From Pseudenterobacter timonensis (lineage in GTDB: Bacteria; Pseudomonadota; Gammaproteobacteria; Enterobacterales; Enterobacteriaceae), in contig NZ_FCOP01000011.1 in the NCBI RefSeq assembly GCF_900021175.1, forward strand, positions 744,001 through 808,000: 64,000 bases of DNA. The letters run 5' to 3'. The notes beneath the pieces were generated by a model that saw only the letters and a program-made list of their open reading frames with translations, had not been told where the DNA came from and ran no database searches. A program made the translations under genes and the position numbers. This document shows, one piece after another, positions 34,636 through 42,703 of the stretch (position 1 is its first letter; every line of letters begins with the position of its first letter).

Positions 34636-35340
34636 ATGAGTAAACGAAGTGACATTATCGACGGTTCAATGGCGGCCATAGTACCGTATGGTCTGATCTA
34701 TACGGAAGTGTTGGGTTGGATTGATCTGGGGCACGCTCAAGGGGCTGATATACAAAACCTGCTGCGTAGCATTGAAATGGGGGAATCATCTGGGCGGGAT
34801 TACTATGACATAAGCTATTCGCAGTCGATGGTTGATCCAGGCCGTTTTATGAAAATTGGTAAATTCATAAAATGGCGAATCAAGCACGGTCGTTCTAATT
34901 CCGAAAGGCACAGTATCGCACTTGGTATGATGATGTCATTGGCGAGCAAGTTCGAAGGACTACAGGCAGCATTCCCGATTAACATTGCTACGGATAGCGG
35001 CTTCAGCGGCGAAGATCTAGTTTCAGACTTGCTAGGGTTCTACCGTGTTGTGTCTATTCAGGATCCATTTCCTATGTTGCGACCAGTGAGCAAAGCTGCG
35101 GCTTTAAGGCGCTGGGATTATTATGGCAAAATCGGCTCATGGAAAAATGAGACTTTCAGTCCGCTACTTTTTCCTGATCCTGAACGCATCCCTAATGCGA
35201 ACCCTCACTACGGTGTCTTACCAAACTTCATGAATACTGTGAGGCCATGGATTGATTTTAATTCTGGAATAGTCGGGATTGCTAGTGCAGATGGGTCTTA
35301 TATAGACATGGCAAGGGGGAATACGTTGCCGCATGCGTAA
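34636..35340 (+). CDS. Probable Hcp-associated type VI effector, function unassigned
   Basis: A 234-residue protein with no signal peptide, starting at 34636 behind GGAAGAG, 158 bases after hcp. I do not recognise an experimentally defined toxin. Visible features are GWIDLGHAQGADI (about residues 27-39), ERHSIALGMMMSLASKFE, SGFSGEDLVSDLLGFYR, LRRWDYYGKIG and a C-terminal PWIDFNSGIVGIAS. The pairing of an IDLGHA block with a GEDL-S-LLG block is reminiscent of DUF4056 proteins, a weak resemblance from memory. Its place after hcp and its 8-base overlap with a small membrane-anchored protein are the main reasons for the effector call. Base composition is A+T-rich, suggesting transfer. Confidence 0.65.
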   Translation: MSKRSDIIDGSMAAIVPYGLIYTEVLGWIDLGHAQGADIQNLLRSIEMGESSGRDYYDISYSQSMVDPGRFMKIGKFIKWRIKHGRSNSERHSIALGMMMSLASKFEGLQAAFPINIATDSGFSGEDLVSDLLGFYRVVSIQDPFPMLRPVSKAAALRRWDYYGKIGSWKNETFSPLLFPDPERIPNANPHYGVLPNFMNTVRPWIDFNSGIVGIASADGSYIDMARGNTLPHA

Positions 35341-35755
35341 ATCATTCAGAGTTCTTACGGTGGCTATCGTACTTATTGCCTCCGTTTTCATCTGGGTATG
35401 GCCTTACATAATAATGCAGCTTTCTGGAAGTGCACACTATACAGAGCAAGATAAGCGGGAGTACGAATTTTATACACCCGTCCTTCTTAAAATGATGCCT
35501 CGTATAACTCCACAATACGATTTTGATTTTGTTAATATCACTGGCCCGGCGGCACACGTCTACGCCATCAGGTTTTACGATACACATGATACAAGTAAGG
35601 TGGATGATTACTTATCTATAAAGGGTTATCAGAAGCAGCAGTTCTGCCATATTAAAGCCGTGTGCTGGAAAGGCATTGATGCTGACGAAACGATTACCGT
35701 GAGCACCTTGAACAATCCAAAGGTGGTCCTGGTTTCGGTTATCATTAACTTCTAA
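35333..35755 (+). CDS. Probable immunity protein, membrane-anchored
   Basis: A 140-residue protein with one N-terminal hydrophobic segment (about residues 8-30) after a basic MRKSFR, giving a signal anchor or signal peptide with a periplasmic body of about 110 residues. Two close cysteines (FCHIKAVCW) could form a disulfide. It overlaps the preceding candidate effector by eight bases, so the two are translationally coupled. I recognise no family; position and topology suggest it protects against an effector acting in the periplasm. Confidence 0.6.
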   Translation: MRKSFRVLTVAIVLIASVFIWVWPYIIMQLSGSAHYTEQDKREYEFYTPVLLKMMPRITPQYDFDFVNITGPAAHVYAIRFYDTHDTSKVDDYLSIKGYQKQQFCHIKAVCWKGIDADETITVSTLNNPKVVLVSVIINF

Positions 35756-35790
35756 TGTTAATGAATAAAATAATACATATAAGTTAAGTT

Positions 35791-35825
35791 AAAAGCCGCT
35801 CAGTTAAGGATCGTGAGCGGCTTTT
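35791..35825. terminator. Bidirectional terminator closing the hcp module
   Basis: AAAAGCCGCTCA and TGAGCGGCTTTT form a perfect 12-base-pair stem with an 11-base loop; the A/T ends make it work on either strand. It lies 36 bases after the immunity candidate. Confidence 0.9.
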
Positions 35826-35850
35826 AAAAATTCAACTACAGGTAGCTATT

Positions 35851-35922
35851 TTCAACGGTTATATGTCTAGTGGCGTTGATGTATCTGGGCACTTACAGAA
35901 TGATGGTACAGGAAGTATGTAA
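35851..35922 (+). pseudogene. Possible C-terminal coding remnant
   Basis: An in-frame 23-codon tail ending in GVDVSGHLQNDGTGSM and a stop, lying beyond the island terminator and before tsx. The Gly/Ser/Asp/His-rich composition looks like the end of a phage-baseplate or spike-type protein, but there is no start codon context and no upstream continuation. It may be debris from an earlier insertion or chance. Confidence 0.2.
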
Positions 35923-35935
35923 GAGCTGTTCATAA

Positions 35936-35967
35936 CAAAACGCCCTCGACCATTAAAGCCAAGGGCG
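35936..35967 (-). terminator. Intrinsic terminator after tsx
   Basis: Read on the minus strand, CGCCCT pairs with AGGGCG with a further partial inner stem and is followed by TTTTG. It lies 75 bases beyond the tsx stop. Confidence 0.75.
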
Positions 35968-36041
35968 AATAAAATGACAAAAAACGCTATCCGGTGAATC
36001 GTTATGCCGCTCCGCTTAAGTGAACGGCATTGCGATACCGA

Positions 36042-36926
36042 TTAGAAGTTATAACCCACTACCAGGTAACCACCCCAGCCGGTAGAGCGTACGCTGAAGT
36101 CACCGTTGCCGAAGTTCAGGCTTGCGTCGTCAGCCCACTGGCCGCCGTTGTGCCAGTAACGGGCTACCACAGAGTAGTGCCAGTGATCGTAGTTCAGCGC
36201 CAGGATGTGGCTGGAGGCGATGGAGTTGCTGGTGCGCGCGTGCTTGCCGTTGTTGTCGTAGAAGGTATCGTCGCCCAGATCGGAGCCCCAGTCGAAGTTG
36301 GTGAAGCCGATATAGCTCAGCTGGCCACCCCACAGCTGGGTGATTGGCACAAAGTATTTCACCTTGAAGCGGTAACCATCCCACTCGTTTTCATTAGAGG
36401 CGCCGTAGTTCTGCCACTGGTATTTGGCATAAACGTTCAGGGAGAGGCTCATCGGCAGGCCGGTTTCGATATCGGTACCCAGACCCATATACCAGGTGCT
36501 CTGCTCCTGCGAGTCGTTGCGCCCCATGTCGTAGATGTAGTTATTGGCGAAGTACCACTCTTTAAACGGCCCAAACGCCAGGCTGGTGTTGGTCAGCTTA
36601 TCGATAGAGAAACGCGGCTCAATTTCCATGAACAGCGGGGAACCATTGTTCCAGATACCTTTCGCATCGGTGTTACCGCCGAAGAAGACCGGCGCATCAA
36701 TGTAGCCGTAGAAATCGAACCAGTCCTTTTTAGCGAACGCTTCATACTCCAGATAGGTATCGTTGCGGATCTGCGGTCCGAAGCGGGTATGGTAGCTTCC
36801 CACCACGTTCACGCTCTGATGCCACCAGTCGGAAAGGTATTGAGGCTTATCGTTTTCCGCCGCGTTCACGGAAAAGGTGGTAGAGAGAGCCAGCGCGGCG
36901 CCAGCTGCGAGTAATGTTTTTTTCAT
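36042..36926 (-). CDS. tsx: Nucleoside-specific channel-forming protein Tsx
   Basis: A 12-stranded outer-membrane channel for nucleosides, also a receptor for phage T6 and colicin K in E. coli. The 294-residue precursor has a signal peptide ending VNA before [13 protein letters not shown], many alternating aromatic strands, and the C-terminal aromatic residue (VVGYNF) required for barrel assembly. The start at 36926 ([12 protein letters not shown]) matches E. coli. The surface loop around [14 protein letters not shown] differs from the E. coli version, as expected of a phage-exposed region. Confidence 0.97.
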   Translation of the reverse strand: MKKTLLAAGAALALSTTFSVNAAENDKPQYLSDWWHQSVNVVGSYHTRFGPQIRNDTYLEYEAFAKKDWFDFYGYIDAPVFFGGNTDAKGIWNNGSPLFMEIEPRFSIDKLTNTSLAFGPFKEWYFANNYIYDMGRNDSQEQSTWYMGLGTDIETGLPMSLSLNVYAKYQWQNYGASNENEWDGYRFKVKYFVPITQLWGGQLSYIGFTNFDWGSDLGDDTFYDNNGKHARTSNSIASSHILALNYDHWHYSVVARYWHNGGQWADDASLNFGNGDFSVRSTGWGGYLVVGYNF

Positions 36927-37011
36927 AATCATGCCACTGATTGAAATTCCCTTCCGGGAGTGAAAAATGCGCGAATTGCGTTTCTAAATATTTCGTGTTT
37001 CTGCGGAGCCT

Positions 37012-37095
37012 ATTATAGGAATCCTTGCTCACAAAAATATGTGTTGTTTCACATATCCTTCATGTACGTAATCGATTGCGTTCACGTTTGCGTAC
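37012..37095 (-). promoter_or_regulatory. tsx promoter region
   Basis: On the minus strand a perfect TATAAT (37012-37017) lies 86 bases before the start codon. Upstream of it are a palindrome with arms ATATGTG/CACATAT (37037-37056), a TGTGAAACAACACATA block resembling a CRP site with a good left half, and GTGAACGCAATCGATTACG resembling the CRP/CytR region of E. coli tsx. Control by CRP, CytR and DeoR is known in E. coli; here it is inferred. Confidence 0.5.
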
Positions 37096-37185
37096 TTTGG
37101 ACAGCGCGATTCTAGCGGCAATCATTTTTGTTGCCAATATTTTCGAAATGTAAGGGAGCGGAACGGCATGCGTTCCGCTACAGGA

Positions 37186-37725
37186 TCAGGGGGTAACAGG
37201 CTGGATATCGTGGATACGGACAAAGCCGAGCTGCTCAGGCTTAATACCGCTTAGCTGTAGGGGAATATCCACGTCGCTCGGGGCCAGGGTGCTGGCTGGC
37301 GCATTGATAAGCTGGTTTTTAACGTTCACTTCCTGATAGCTTTCTGTGGTACCCAAAATCTCACCCCATGCCACGGTGCCGCTAAAGGCGGGCAGCGGAT
37401 CGTTTGACTCGCCCTGGATGCGCAGCGTCGCCCGGGTTCCATCGCCGTCAGCCGCCACGTTTACCAGCGACATCTTCAGCATACCGATCTGGCTGTTAAG
37501 GCGCGCCGGGGTATCCGCCCCGGGCAGCAGATAGACGCCGCGGGTCGATTTTGCGTTCAGTGCATTTTGCTGAGTAATCTTAACGGTTTCTTTGTTCAGT
37601 TGATCCATCGCCTGATTAAGGGTGCTTACGCTCTGTTTCATCTCGCGAACTTCGCTTTGCTGGGCACAGGCGCTCAGGGCGAAGAGACTTCCCAGCAGCG
37701 CAAATCGTAGGTAACGTCTTGTCAT
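37186..37725 (-). CDS. yajI: YajI, DUF3251 lipoprotein
   Basis: A 179-residue protein with a lipoprotein signal peptide ending in the lipobox ALSAC (Cys at about residue 19), so it is lipid-anchored in the envelope. The region after the cysteine is polar with a coiled-coil-like stretch (REMKQSVSTLNQAMDQLNKE). Function is unknown. Length and position next to tsx and nrdR match E. coli YajI. The start at 37725 (MTRRYLRFALLG) gives a normal signal peptide. Confidence 0.9.
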   Translation of the reverse strand: MTRRYLRFALLGSLFALSACAQQSEVREMKQSVSTLNQAMDQLNKETVKITQQNALNAKSTRGVYLLPGADTPARLNSQIGMLKMSLVNVAADGDGTRATLRIQGESNDPLPAFSGTVAWGEILGTTESYQEVNVKNQLINAPASTLAPSDVDIPLQLSGIKPEQLGFVRIHDIQPVTP

Positions 37726-37866
37726 GGCGTTTAATTCCCTGAAATAACGGATAACCTTTATGGTAGCCAGCAGCGAAGCGTCTGGCATAGATCCTTTGTC
37801 TCAAAAACGCTCTTTCTTTGTTGTCTGCCCAGTTCAGGGTAAAATGAAACTCAGTTAACCGGATAG

Positions 37867-38328
<462 letters not shown>

Positions 38329-38332
38329 GCCC

Positions 38333-39436
38333 ATGCTGGACGAAATGTATATGGCGCGCGCGCTGAAGCTGGCGCAGCGCGGGCGTTTTACTACCCACCC
38401 GAATCCCAACGTGGGGTGCGTGATTGTCAAAGAAGGGGAGATTGTCGGCGAAGGCTTTCACTATCGCGCCGGCGAGCCCCATGCAGAGGTCCATGCCCTG
38501 CGTATGGCGGGGGAGAAGGCGCGCGGCGCCACGGCCTACGTCACCCTGGAGCCGTGCAGCCATCACGGGCGCACGCCGCCCTGCTGCGACGCGCTGATCG
38601 CCGCAGGCGTCACCCGCGTGGTCGCGGCAATGCAGGATCCCAATCCACAGGTCGCCGGACGGGGACTCTACCGCCTGCAGCAGGCAGGGATAGAGGTCAG
38701 CCACGGGCTGATGATGAGCGAGGCAGAAGCCATTAACAAAGGCTTCCTCAAGCGCATGCGAACCGGCTTCCCCTATATTCAGCTGAAGCTGGGCGCCTCG
38801 CTGGATGGCCGCACGGCGATGGCGAACGGCGAAAGCCAGTGGATCACCTCCCCGCAGGCGAGGCGCGATGTGCAACGTCTGCGCGCGCAAAGTCATGCTA
38901 TTCTCACCAGCAGTGAGACCGTGCTGGCTGACGACCCGGCGATGACCGTGCGCTGGGATGAGCTGAACGCGGATACCCAGGCGTGCTATCCGCAGGAGAA
39001 CCTGCGCCAGCCGCTGCGTATTATTATTGATAGCCAGAACCGCGTGACGCCGGAGCATCGCATTGTGCAACAGTCGGGTGAAACCTGGATTGCCCGCACA
39101 AAAGAAGATTCGCGCGACTGGCCGCAAGACGTGCGCAGCATTATGGTGCCGGAGCATAACGGACATCTGGATTTAGTGGTGCTGATGATGTTGCTCGGCA
39201 AACAGCAGGTCAACAGCATCTGGGTCGAAGCGGGTCCGACGCTCGCCGGCGCGCTGCTCCAGGCGGGGCTGGTGGATGAGCTTCTCGTTTACGTTGCGCC
39301 TAAACTGTTAGGTAACGATGCGCGTGGCCTGTTTGTGCTGCCCGGCCTTGAAAAACTGGCCGATGCGCCGCAACTCACATTCAGCGAGATACGTCCGGTA
39401 GGTCCGGATGTTTGCCTCCATTTAACAACAGCGTAA
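38333..39436 (+). CDS. ribD: Riboflavin biosynthesis deaminase/reductase RibD
   Basis: A two-domain enzyme for the second and third steps of riboflavin synthesis. The N-terminal deaminase has HAEVHAL and PCSHHGRTPPC (zinc ligands); the C-terminal reductase has KLGASLDGRTAMANGESQWITS and WVEAGPTLAGALL. The start at 38333 gives 367 residues, the E. coli length, four bases after nrdR. Confidence 0.98.
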   Translation: MLDEMYMARALKLAQRGRFTTHPNPNVGCVIVKEGEIVGEGFHYRAGEPHAEVHALRMAGEKARGATAYVTLEPCSHHGRTPPCCDALIAAGVTRVVAAMQDPNPQVAGRGLYRLQQAGIEVSHGLMMSEAEAINKGFLKRMRTGFPYIQLKLGASLDGRTAMANGESQWITSPQARRDVQRLRAQSHAILTSSETVLADDPAMTVRWDELNADTQACYPQENLRQPLRIIIDSQNRVTPEHRIVQQSGETWIARTKEDSRDWPQDVRSIMVPEHNGHLDLVVLMMLLGKQQVNSIWVEAGPTLAGALLQAGLVDELLVYVAPKLLGNDARGLFVLPGLEKLADAPQLTFSEIRPVGPDVCLHLTTA

Positions 39437-39523
39437 TTGCTCCTGAAATAGGGAAGCAGTACGCAAAGTATTATGATAAAATCCGCCCCCCTGCGGGGCC
39501 AAATGAACCCGTAAAGGAAGAGT

Positions 39524-39994
39524 ATGAACATTATTGAAGCTGCTGTAGCTACCCCGGACGCTCGCGTCGCCATCACCATTGCGCGTTTCAACAACTTCAT
39601 CAACGATAGCCTGCTGGAAGGTGCGGTTGACGCCCTGAAACGTATCGGCCAGGTTAAAGATGACAACATTACCGTCGTTTGGGTACCAGGTGCTTACGAA
39701 CTGCCACTGGCAGCGGGCGCGCTGGCGAAAACCGGTAAATACGACGCGGTGATTGCGCTGGGTACTGTTATTCGTGGCGGCACTGCGCACTTCGAATACG
39801 TTGCGGGCGGTGCAAGCAACGGTCTGGCGCACGTTGCACAGGATGCTGAAATTCCTGTCGCGTTCGGCGTGCTGACCACCGAAAGTATTGAACAAGCCAT
39901 CGAACGTGCTGGCACCAAAGCCGGTAACAAAGGTGCAGAAGCTGCACTGACCGCGCTTGAAATGATCAATGTATTGAAAGCCATCAAGGCCTGA
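39524..39994 (+). CDS. ribH: 6,7-dimethyl-8-ribityllumazine synthase
   Basis: Condenses the pyrimidine product of the RibD branch with 3,4-dihydroxybutanone 4-phosphate to make lumazine; forms 60-subunit shells. The 156-residue product has [43 protein letters not shown] and the C-terminal [13 protein letters not shown]. Also called ribE in E. coli. nusB follows after 21 bases. Confidence 0.98.
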   Translation: MNIIEAAVATPDARVAITIARFNNFINDSLLEGAVDALKRIGQVKDDNITVVWVPGAYELPLAAGALAKTGKYDAVIALGTVIRGGTAHFEYVAGGASNGLAHVAQDAEIPVAFGVLTTESIEQAIERAGTKAGNKGAEAALTALEMINVLKAIKA

Positions 39995-40015
39995 TTTTTT
40001 TGTAAGGGGAATTCC

Positions 40016-40435
40016 GTGAAACCTGCTGCTCGTCGCCGCGCCCGTGAATGTGCCGTCCAGGCACTTTACTCCTGGCAGTTGTCCCAGAACGACATCGCTG
40101 ATGTTGAATACCAGTTCCTGTCAGAACAGGACGTGAAAGACGTTGACGTTCTGTACTTCCGTGAACTGCTGTCGGGAGTGGCGACTAATAGCGCGTATCT
40201 CGACGGCCTGATGAAGCCGTACCTGTCCCGTCTGCTCGAAGAGCTGGGTCAGGTAGAAAAAGCGGTGCTGCGTATCGCGCTGTTTGAACTGTCCAAACGT
40301 GATGATGTGCCGTACAAAGTGGCCATCAACGAGGCTATCGAACTGGCGAAAACTTTCGGTGCCGAGGATAGCCACAAGTTTGTCAACGGCGTGCTGGATA
40401 AAGCCGCACCTGCGATCCGTCCCCACAAAAAGTGA
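40016..40435 (+). CDS. nusB: Transcription antitermination factor NusB
   Basis: An all-helical RNA-binding protein that binds boxA with NusE (S10) in rRNA antitermination. The 139-residue product begins at GTG behind AAGGGGA with the basic RNA-binding [20 protein letters not shown] and carries [11 protein letters not shown] at the end. It is followed by an intrinsic terminator before thiL. Confidence 0.98.
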   Translation: MKPAARRRARECAVQALYSWQLSQNDIADVEYQFLSEQDVKDVDVLYFRELLSGVATNSAYLDGLMKPYLSRLLEELGQVEKAVLRIALFELSKRDDVPYKVAINEAIELAKTFGAEDSHKFVNGVLDKAAPAIRPHKK

Positions 40436-40443
40436 TCCGTAAG

Positions 40444-40487
40444 CCGGAGCTGAGCAGGGCCGTCTGGCCGTGCGGCTCCGGTTTTTT
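40444..40487 (+). terminator. Intrinsic terminator between nusB and thiL
   Basis: CCGGAGC pairs with GCTCCGG around an inner GGCC/GGCC hairpin and is followed by six T residues. It lies only 25 bases before thiL, so thiL expression depends on read-through or its own promoter. Confidence 0.85.
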
Positions 40488-40511
40488 CTTTTATTTGCTG
40501 AGGCATAACGT

Positions 40512-41483
40512 ATGGCATGCGGCGAATTTTCACTGATTGCCCGTTATTTTGACCGCGTCAGAACTTCGCGGCTGGACGTTGAAACCGGCATCGGCGATGA
40601 CTGCGCGCTTCTTACTATTCCCGACAAGCAGACGCTGGCAATCAGCACCGACACGCTGGTGTGCGGACGTCATTTCCTGCCCGATATCGATCCTGCCGAT
40701 CTCGCCTATAAGGCGCTGGCGGTTAACGTCAGCGATTTGGCGGCGATGGGCGCGGATCCGGCATGGCTCACGCTGGCGCTGACGCTGCCTTCGGTGGATG
40801 AAGCCTGGCTCGAGGCGTTCAGCGACGCTCTGTTTGACCAGCTTAACTATTACGATATGCAGCTGATTGGCGGCGATACTACGGCCGGGCCGCTCTCCAT
40901 GACGCTGGGTATTCACGGCTTTGTGCCGGCTGGGCGGGCCTTAAAACGCTCCGGTGCGAAGCCTGGCGACTGGATCTACGTCACCGGCACGCCTGGCGAC
41001 AGCGCGGCGGGGCTGGCGATTTTACAAAACCGGCTGACGGTGGCGGATGCCAGCGATGCGGACTGGCTGGTGAAACGTCACCTGCGTCCTACGCCGCGCG
41101 TGCTGCACGGGCAGGCGCTGCGCGATCGCGCCAGCGCGGCTATCGACCTTTCCGATGGGCTGATCTCCGATCTGGGCCATATTCTCAAGGCCAGCGGTGT
41201 GGGGGCAAGGGTGGAGCTGGATGCGTTCCCGCTCTCTGAACCGCTGCGCAGAAACGTTGAGCCTGAACAGGCGCTGCGCTGGGCGCTCGCTGGCGGGGAG
41301 GACTATGAGCTCTGCTTTACCGTGCCGGAACTTAATCGCGGCACGCTGGACGTGGCGCTGAACAATCTCGGCGCGCCTTTTACCTGCATCGGGCAGATTG
41401 TCGCGGAGAGCGAAGGGCTGCAGTTTATCCGCAACGGCGCGCCGGTCGCGCTTGACTGGAAAGGGTACGACCACTTCGCGTGA
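40512..41483 (+). CDS. thiL: Thiamine-monophosphate kinase
   Basis: Phosphorylates thiamine monophosphate to the active coenzyme thiamine diphosphate. The 323-residue product has [35 protein letters not shown], the [18 protein letters not shown] nucleotide segment and SGGEDYEL-like [10 protein letters not shown]. It ends at GYDHFA, two residues earlier than E. coli ThiL. Normally pgpA follows immediately; here a REP array begins eight bases after the stop. Confidence 0.97.
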   Translation: MACGEFSLIARYFDRVRTSRLDVETGIGDDCALLTIPDKQTLAISTDTLVCGRHFLPDIDPADLAYKALAVNVSDLAAMGADPAWLTLALTLPSVDEAWLEAFSDALFDQLNYYDMQLIGGDTTAGPLSMTLGIHGFVPAGRALKRSGAKPGDWIYVTGTPGDSAAGLAILQNRLTVADASDADWLVKRHLRPTPRVLHGQALRDRASAAIDLSDGLISDLGHILKASGVGARVELDAFPLSEPLRRNVEPEQALRWALAGGEDYELCFTVPELNRGTLDVALNNLGAPFTCIGQIVAESEGLQFIRNGAPVALDWKGYDHFA

Positions 41484-41490
41484 CGTTTTT

Positions 41491-41660
41491 GCCGGATGGC
41501 GCTGCGCTTACCTGGCCTACGATGGCTGATGTTATTGCCGGATGGCGCTGCGCTTATCCGGCCTACAATGGCGGATGTTACTGCCGGGTGGCGCTGCGCT
41601 TACCCGGCCTACGGGCGCAGATGATTTTGTAGGCCGGGTAAGGCGTAGCCGCCACCCGGC
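41491..41660. repeat. REP array (three direct units and one inverted) in place of pgpA
   Basis: Three 30-base units begin at 41491, 41537 and 41583, each starting GCCGGRTGGCGCTGCGCTTA and ending GGCCTAC. Their starts are 46 bases apart and the 16-base spacers are also similar (GATGGCTGATGTTATT and AATGGCGGATGTTACT), so the array is a tandem 46-base repeat. A fourth, inverted unit lies at 41629-41660. Such palindromic REP/PU elements can bind gyrase or IHF and stabilise mRNA ends. The array fills the gap between convergent thiL and yajO. Confidence 0.93.
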
Positions 41661-41666
41661 GTTTGT

Positions 41667-42641
41667 TTATTTAAACCCCACCACCGGATGCGGCTGATAG
41701 GGCGTTTCCAGCTCGGCCACCTGCTCGGGCGTCAGCGTCAAATCCACCGCCTGCAGCAGATCGTCAAGCTGCTCCTCGCGGGAGGCACCGATAATGGGCG
41801 CCGCCACGCCGCGCTTGCCGAGTAGCCACGCCAGCGCTACCTGCGCCCGGGTCGCCCCCATCTCCTCGGCAATATTCGCCAGACGCCCGGCAATTTGCGC
41901 ATCGCTGGCTTCCGTCTCCTGATAGAGCGTTTTGCCAAACTCATCCGACACCGAACGGGCGGTCGTTTCTCCCCACGGGCGGGTTAACCGTCCGCGCGCC
42001 AGGGGACTCCAGGGGATCACCGCCACCCCTTCCTGCCAGCAGAGCGGCAGCATCTCGCGCTCCTCTTCCCGGTAGATCAGGTTGTAGTGATCCTGCATGG
42101 TCACAAAGCGCGCCCAGCCGTGCTGGTCCTGTAATCTCAGCGCTTCGGCAAACTGCGAGGCGTGCATCGACGAGGCGCCGATATAGCGCGCCTTACCCGC
42201 CTTCACCACCTCGTTTAGCGCCTCCAGCGTCTCCTCAATCGGTGTGTCATAGTCCCAGCGGTGGATCTGCAGCAGATCGACATACTCCATATTCAGCCGT
42301 TTCAGGCTGTCGTCAATGGAGCGCAGGATTTGCGGGCGGGATAGCCCCTGCGGCAGATCGCCGGTCTGGTGATAGACCTTGGTCGCTACCACCACCTCGT
42401 CCCGGCGGGCGAAGTCACGCAGGGCGCGGCCCACGATCTCCTCGCTGCTGCCGTCGGAGTAGCTGTTGGCGGTGTCAAAGAAGTTAATACCGCCCTCCAG
42501 GGCGTGTTTGATAATCAGGCGGCTGCTCTCTTCCGGTAGCGTCCAGGCGTGTGTGCCCCGATCCGGCTCGCCAAATGTCATGCAGCCGAGGCAAAGTCGG
42601 GAAACTTTAAGGTCCGTTTTTCCTAACGTGTTGTATTGCAT
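41667..42641 (-). CDS. yajO: YajO, aldo-keto reductase
   Basis: A 324-residue NADPH-dependent aldo-keto reductase. The barrel shows FFDTANSYSDGSSEEIVGRAL (catalytic Asp/Tyr), ATKVYHQ (Lys), DLLQIHRWD (His) and the cofactor segment near PIIGASREEQLDD. E. coli YajO is linked to thiamine/1-deoxyxylulose 5-phosphate metabolism, which fits its neighbours dxs and thiL, but the natural substrate is uncertain. It is convergent with thiL and lies 62 bases beyond the dxs stop. Confidence 0.95.
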   Translation of the reverse strand: MQYNTLGKTDLKVSRLCLGCMTFGEPDRGTHAWTLPEESSRLIIKHALEGGINFFDTANSYSDGSSEEIVGRALRDFARRDEVVVATKVYHQTGDLPQGLSRPQILRSIDDSLKRLNMEYVDLLQIHRWDYDTPIEETLEALNEVVKAGKARYIGASSMHASQFAEALRLQDQHGWARFVTMQDHYNLIYREEEREMLPLCWQEGVAVIPWSPLARGRLTRPWGETTARSVSDEFGKTLYQETEASDAQIAGRLANIAEEMGATRAQVALAWLLGKRGVAAPIIGASREEQLDDLLQAVDLTLTPEQVAELETPYQPHPVVGFK

Positions 42642-42703
42642 GTTTCCGCTCCTGCTGTTTAAGGTTACCGTTAAGCATAGCAGGAGCGGAAAAGGGGGAG
42701 GGG

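Noticed and set aside
41491..41660. Repeat array considered as a CRISPR
   Set aside because: The spacers are similar to each other rather than unique, the units are palindromic REP elements, and no cas genes are nearby.
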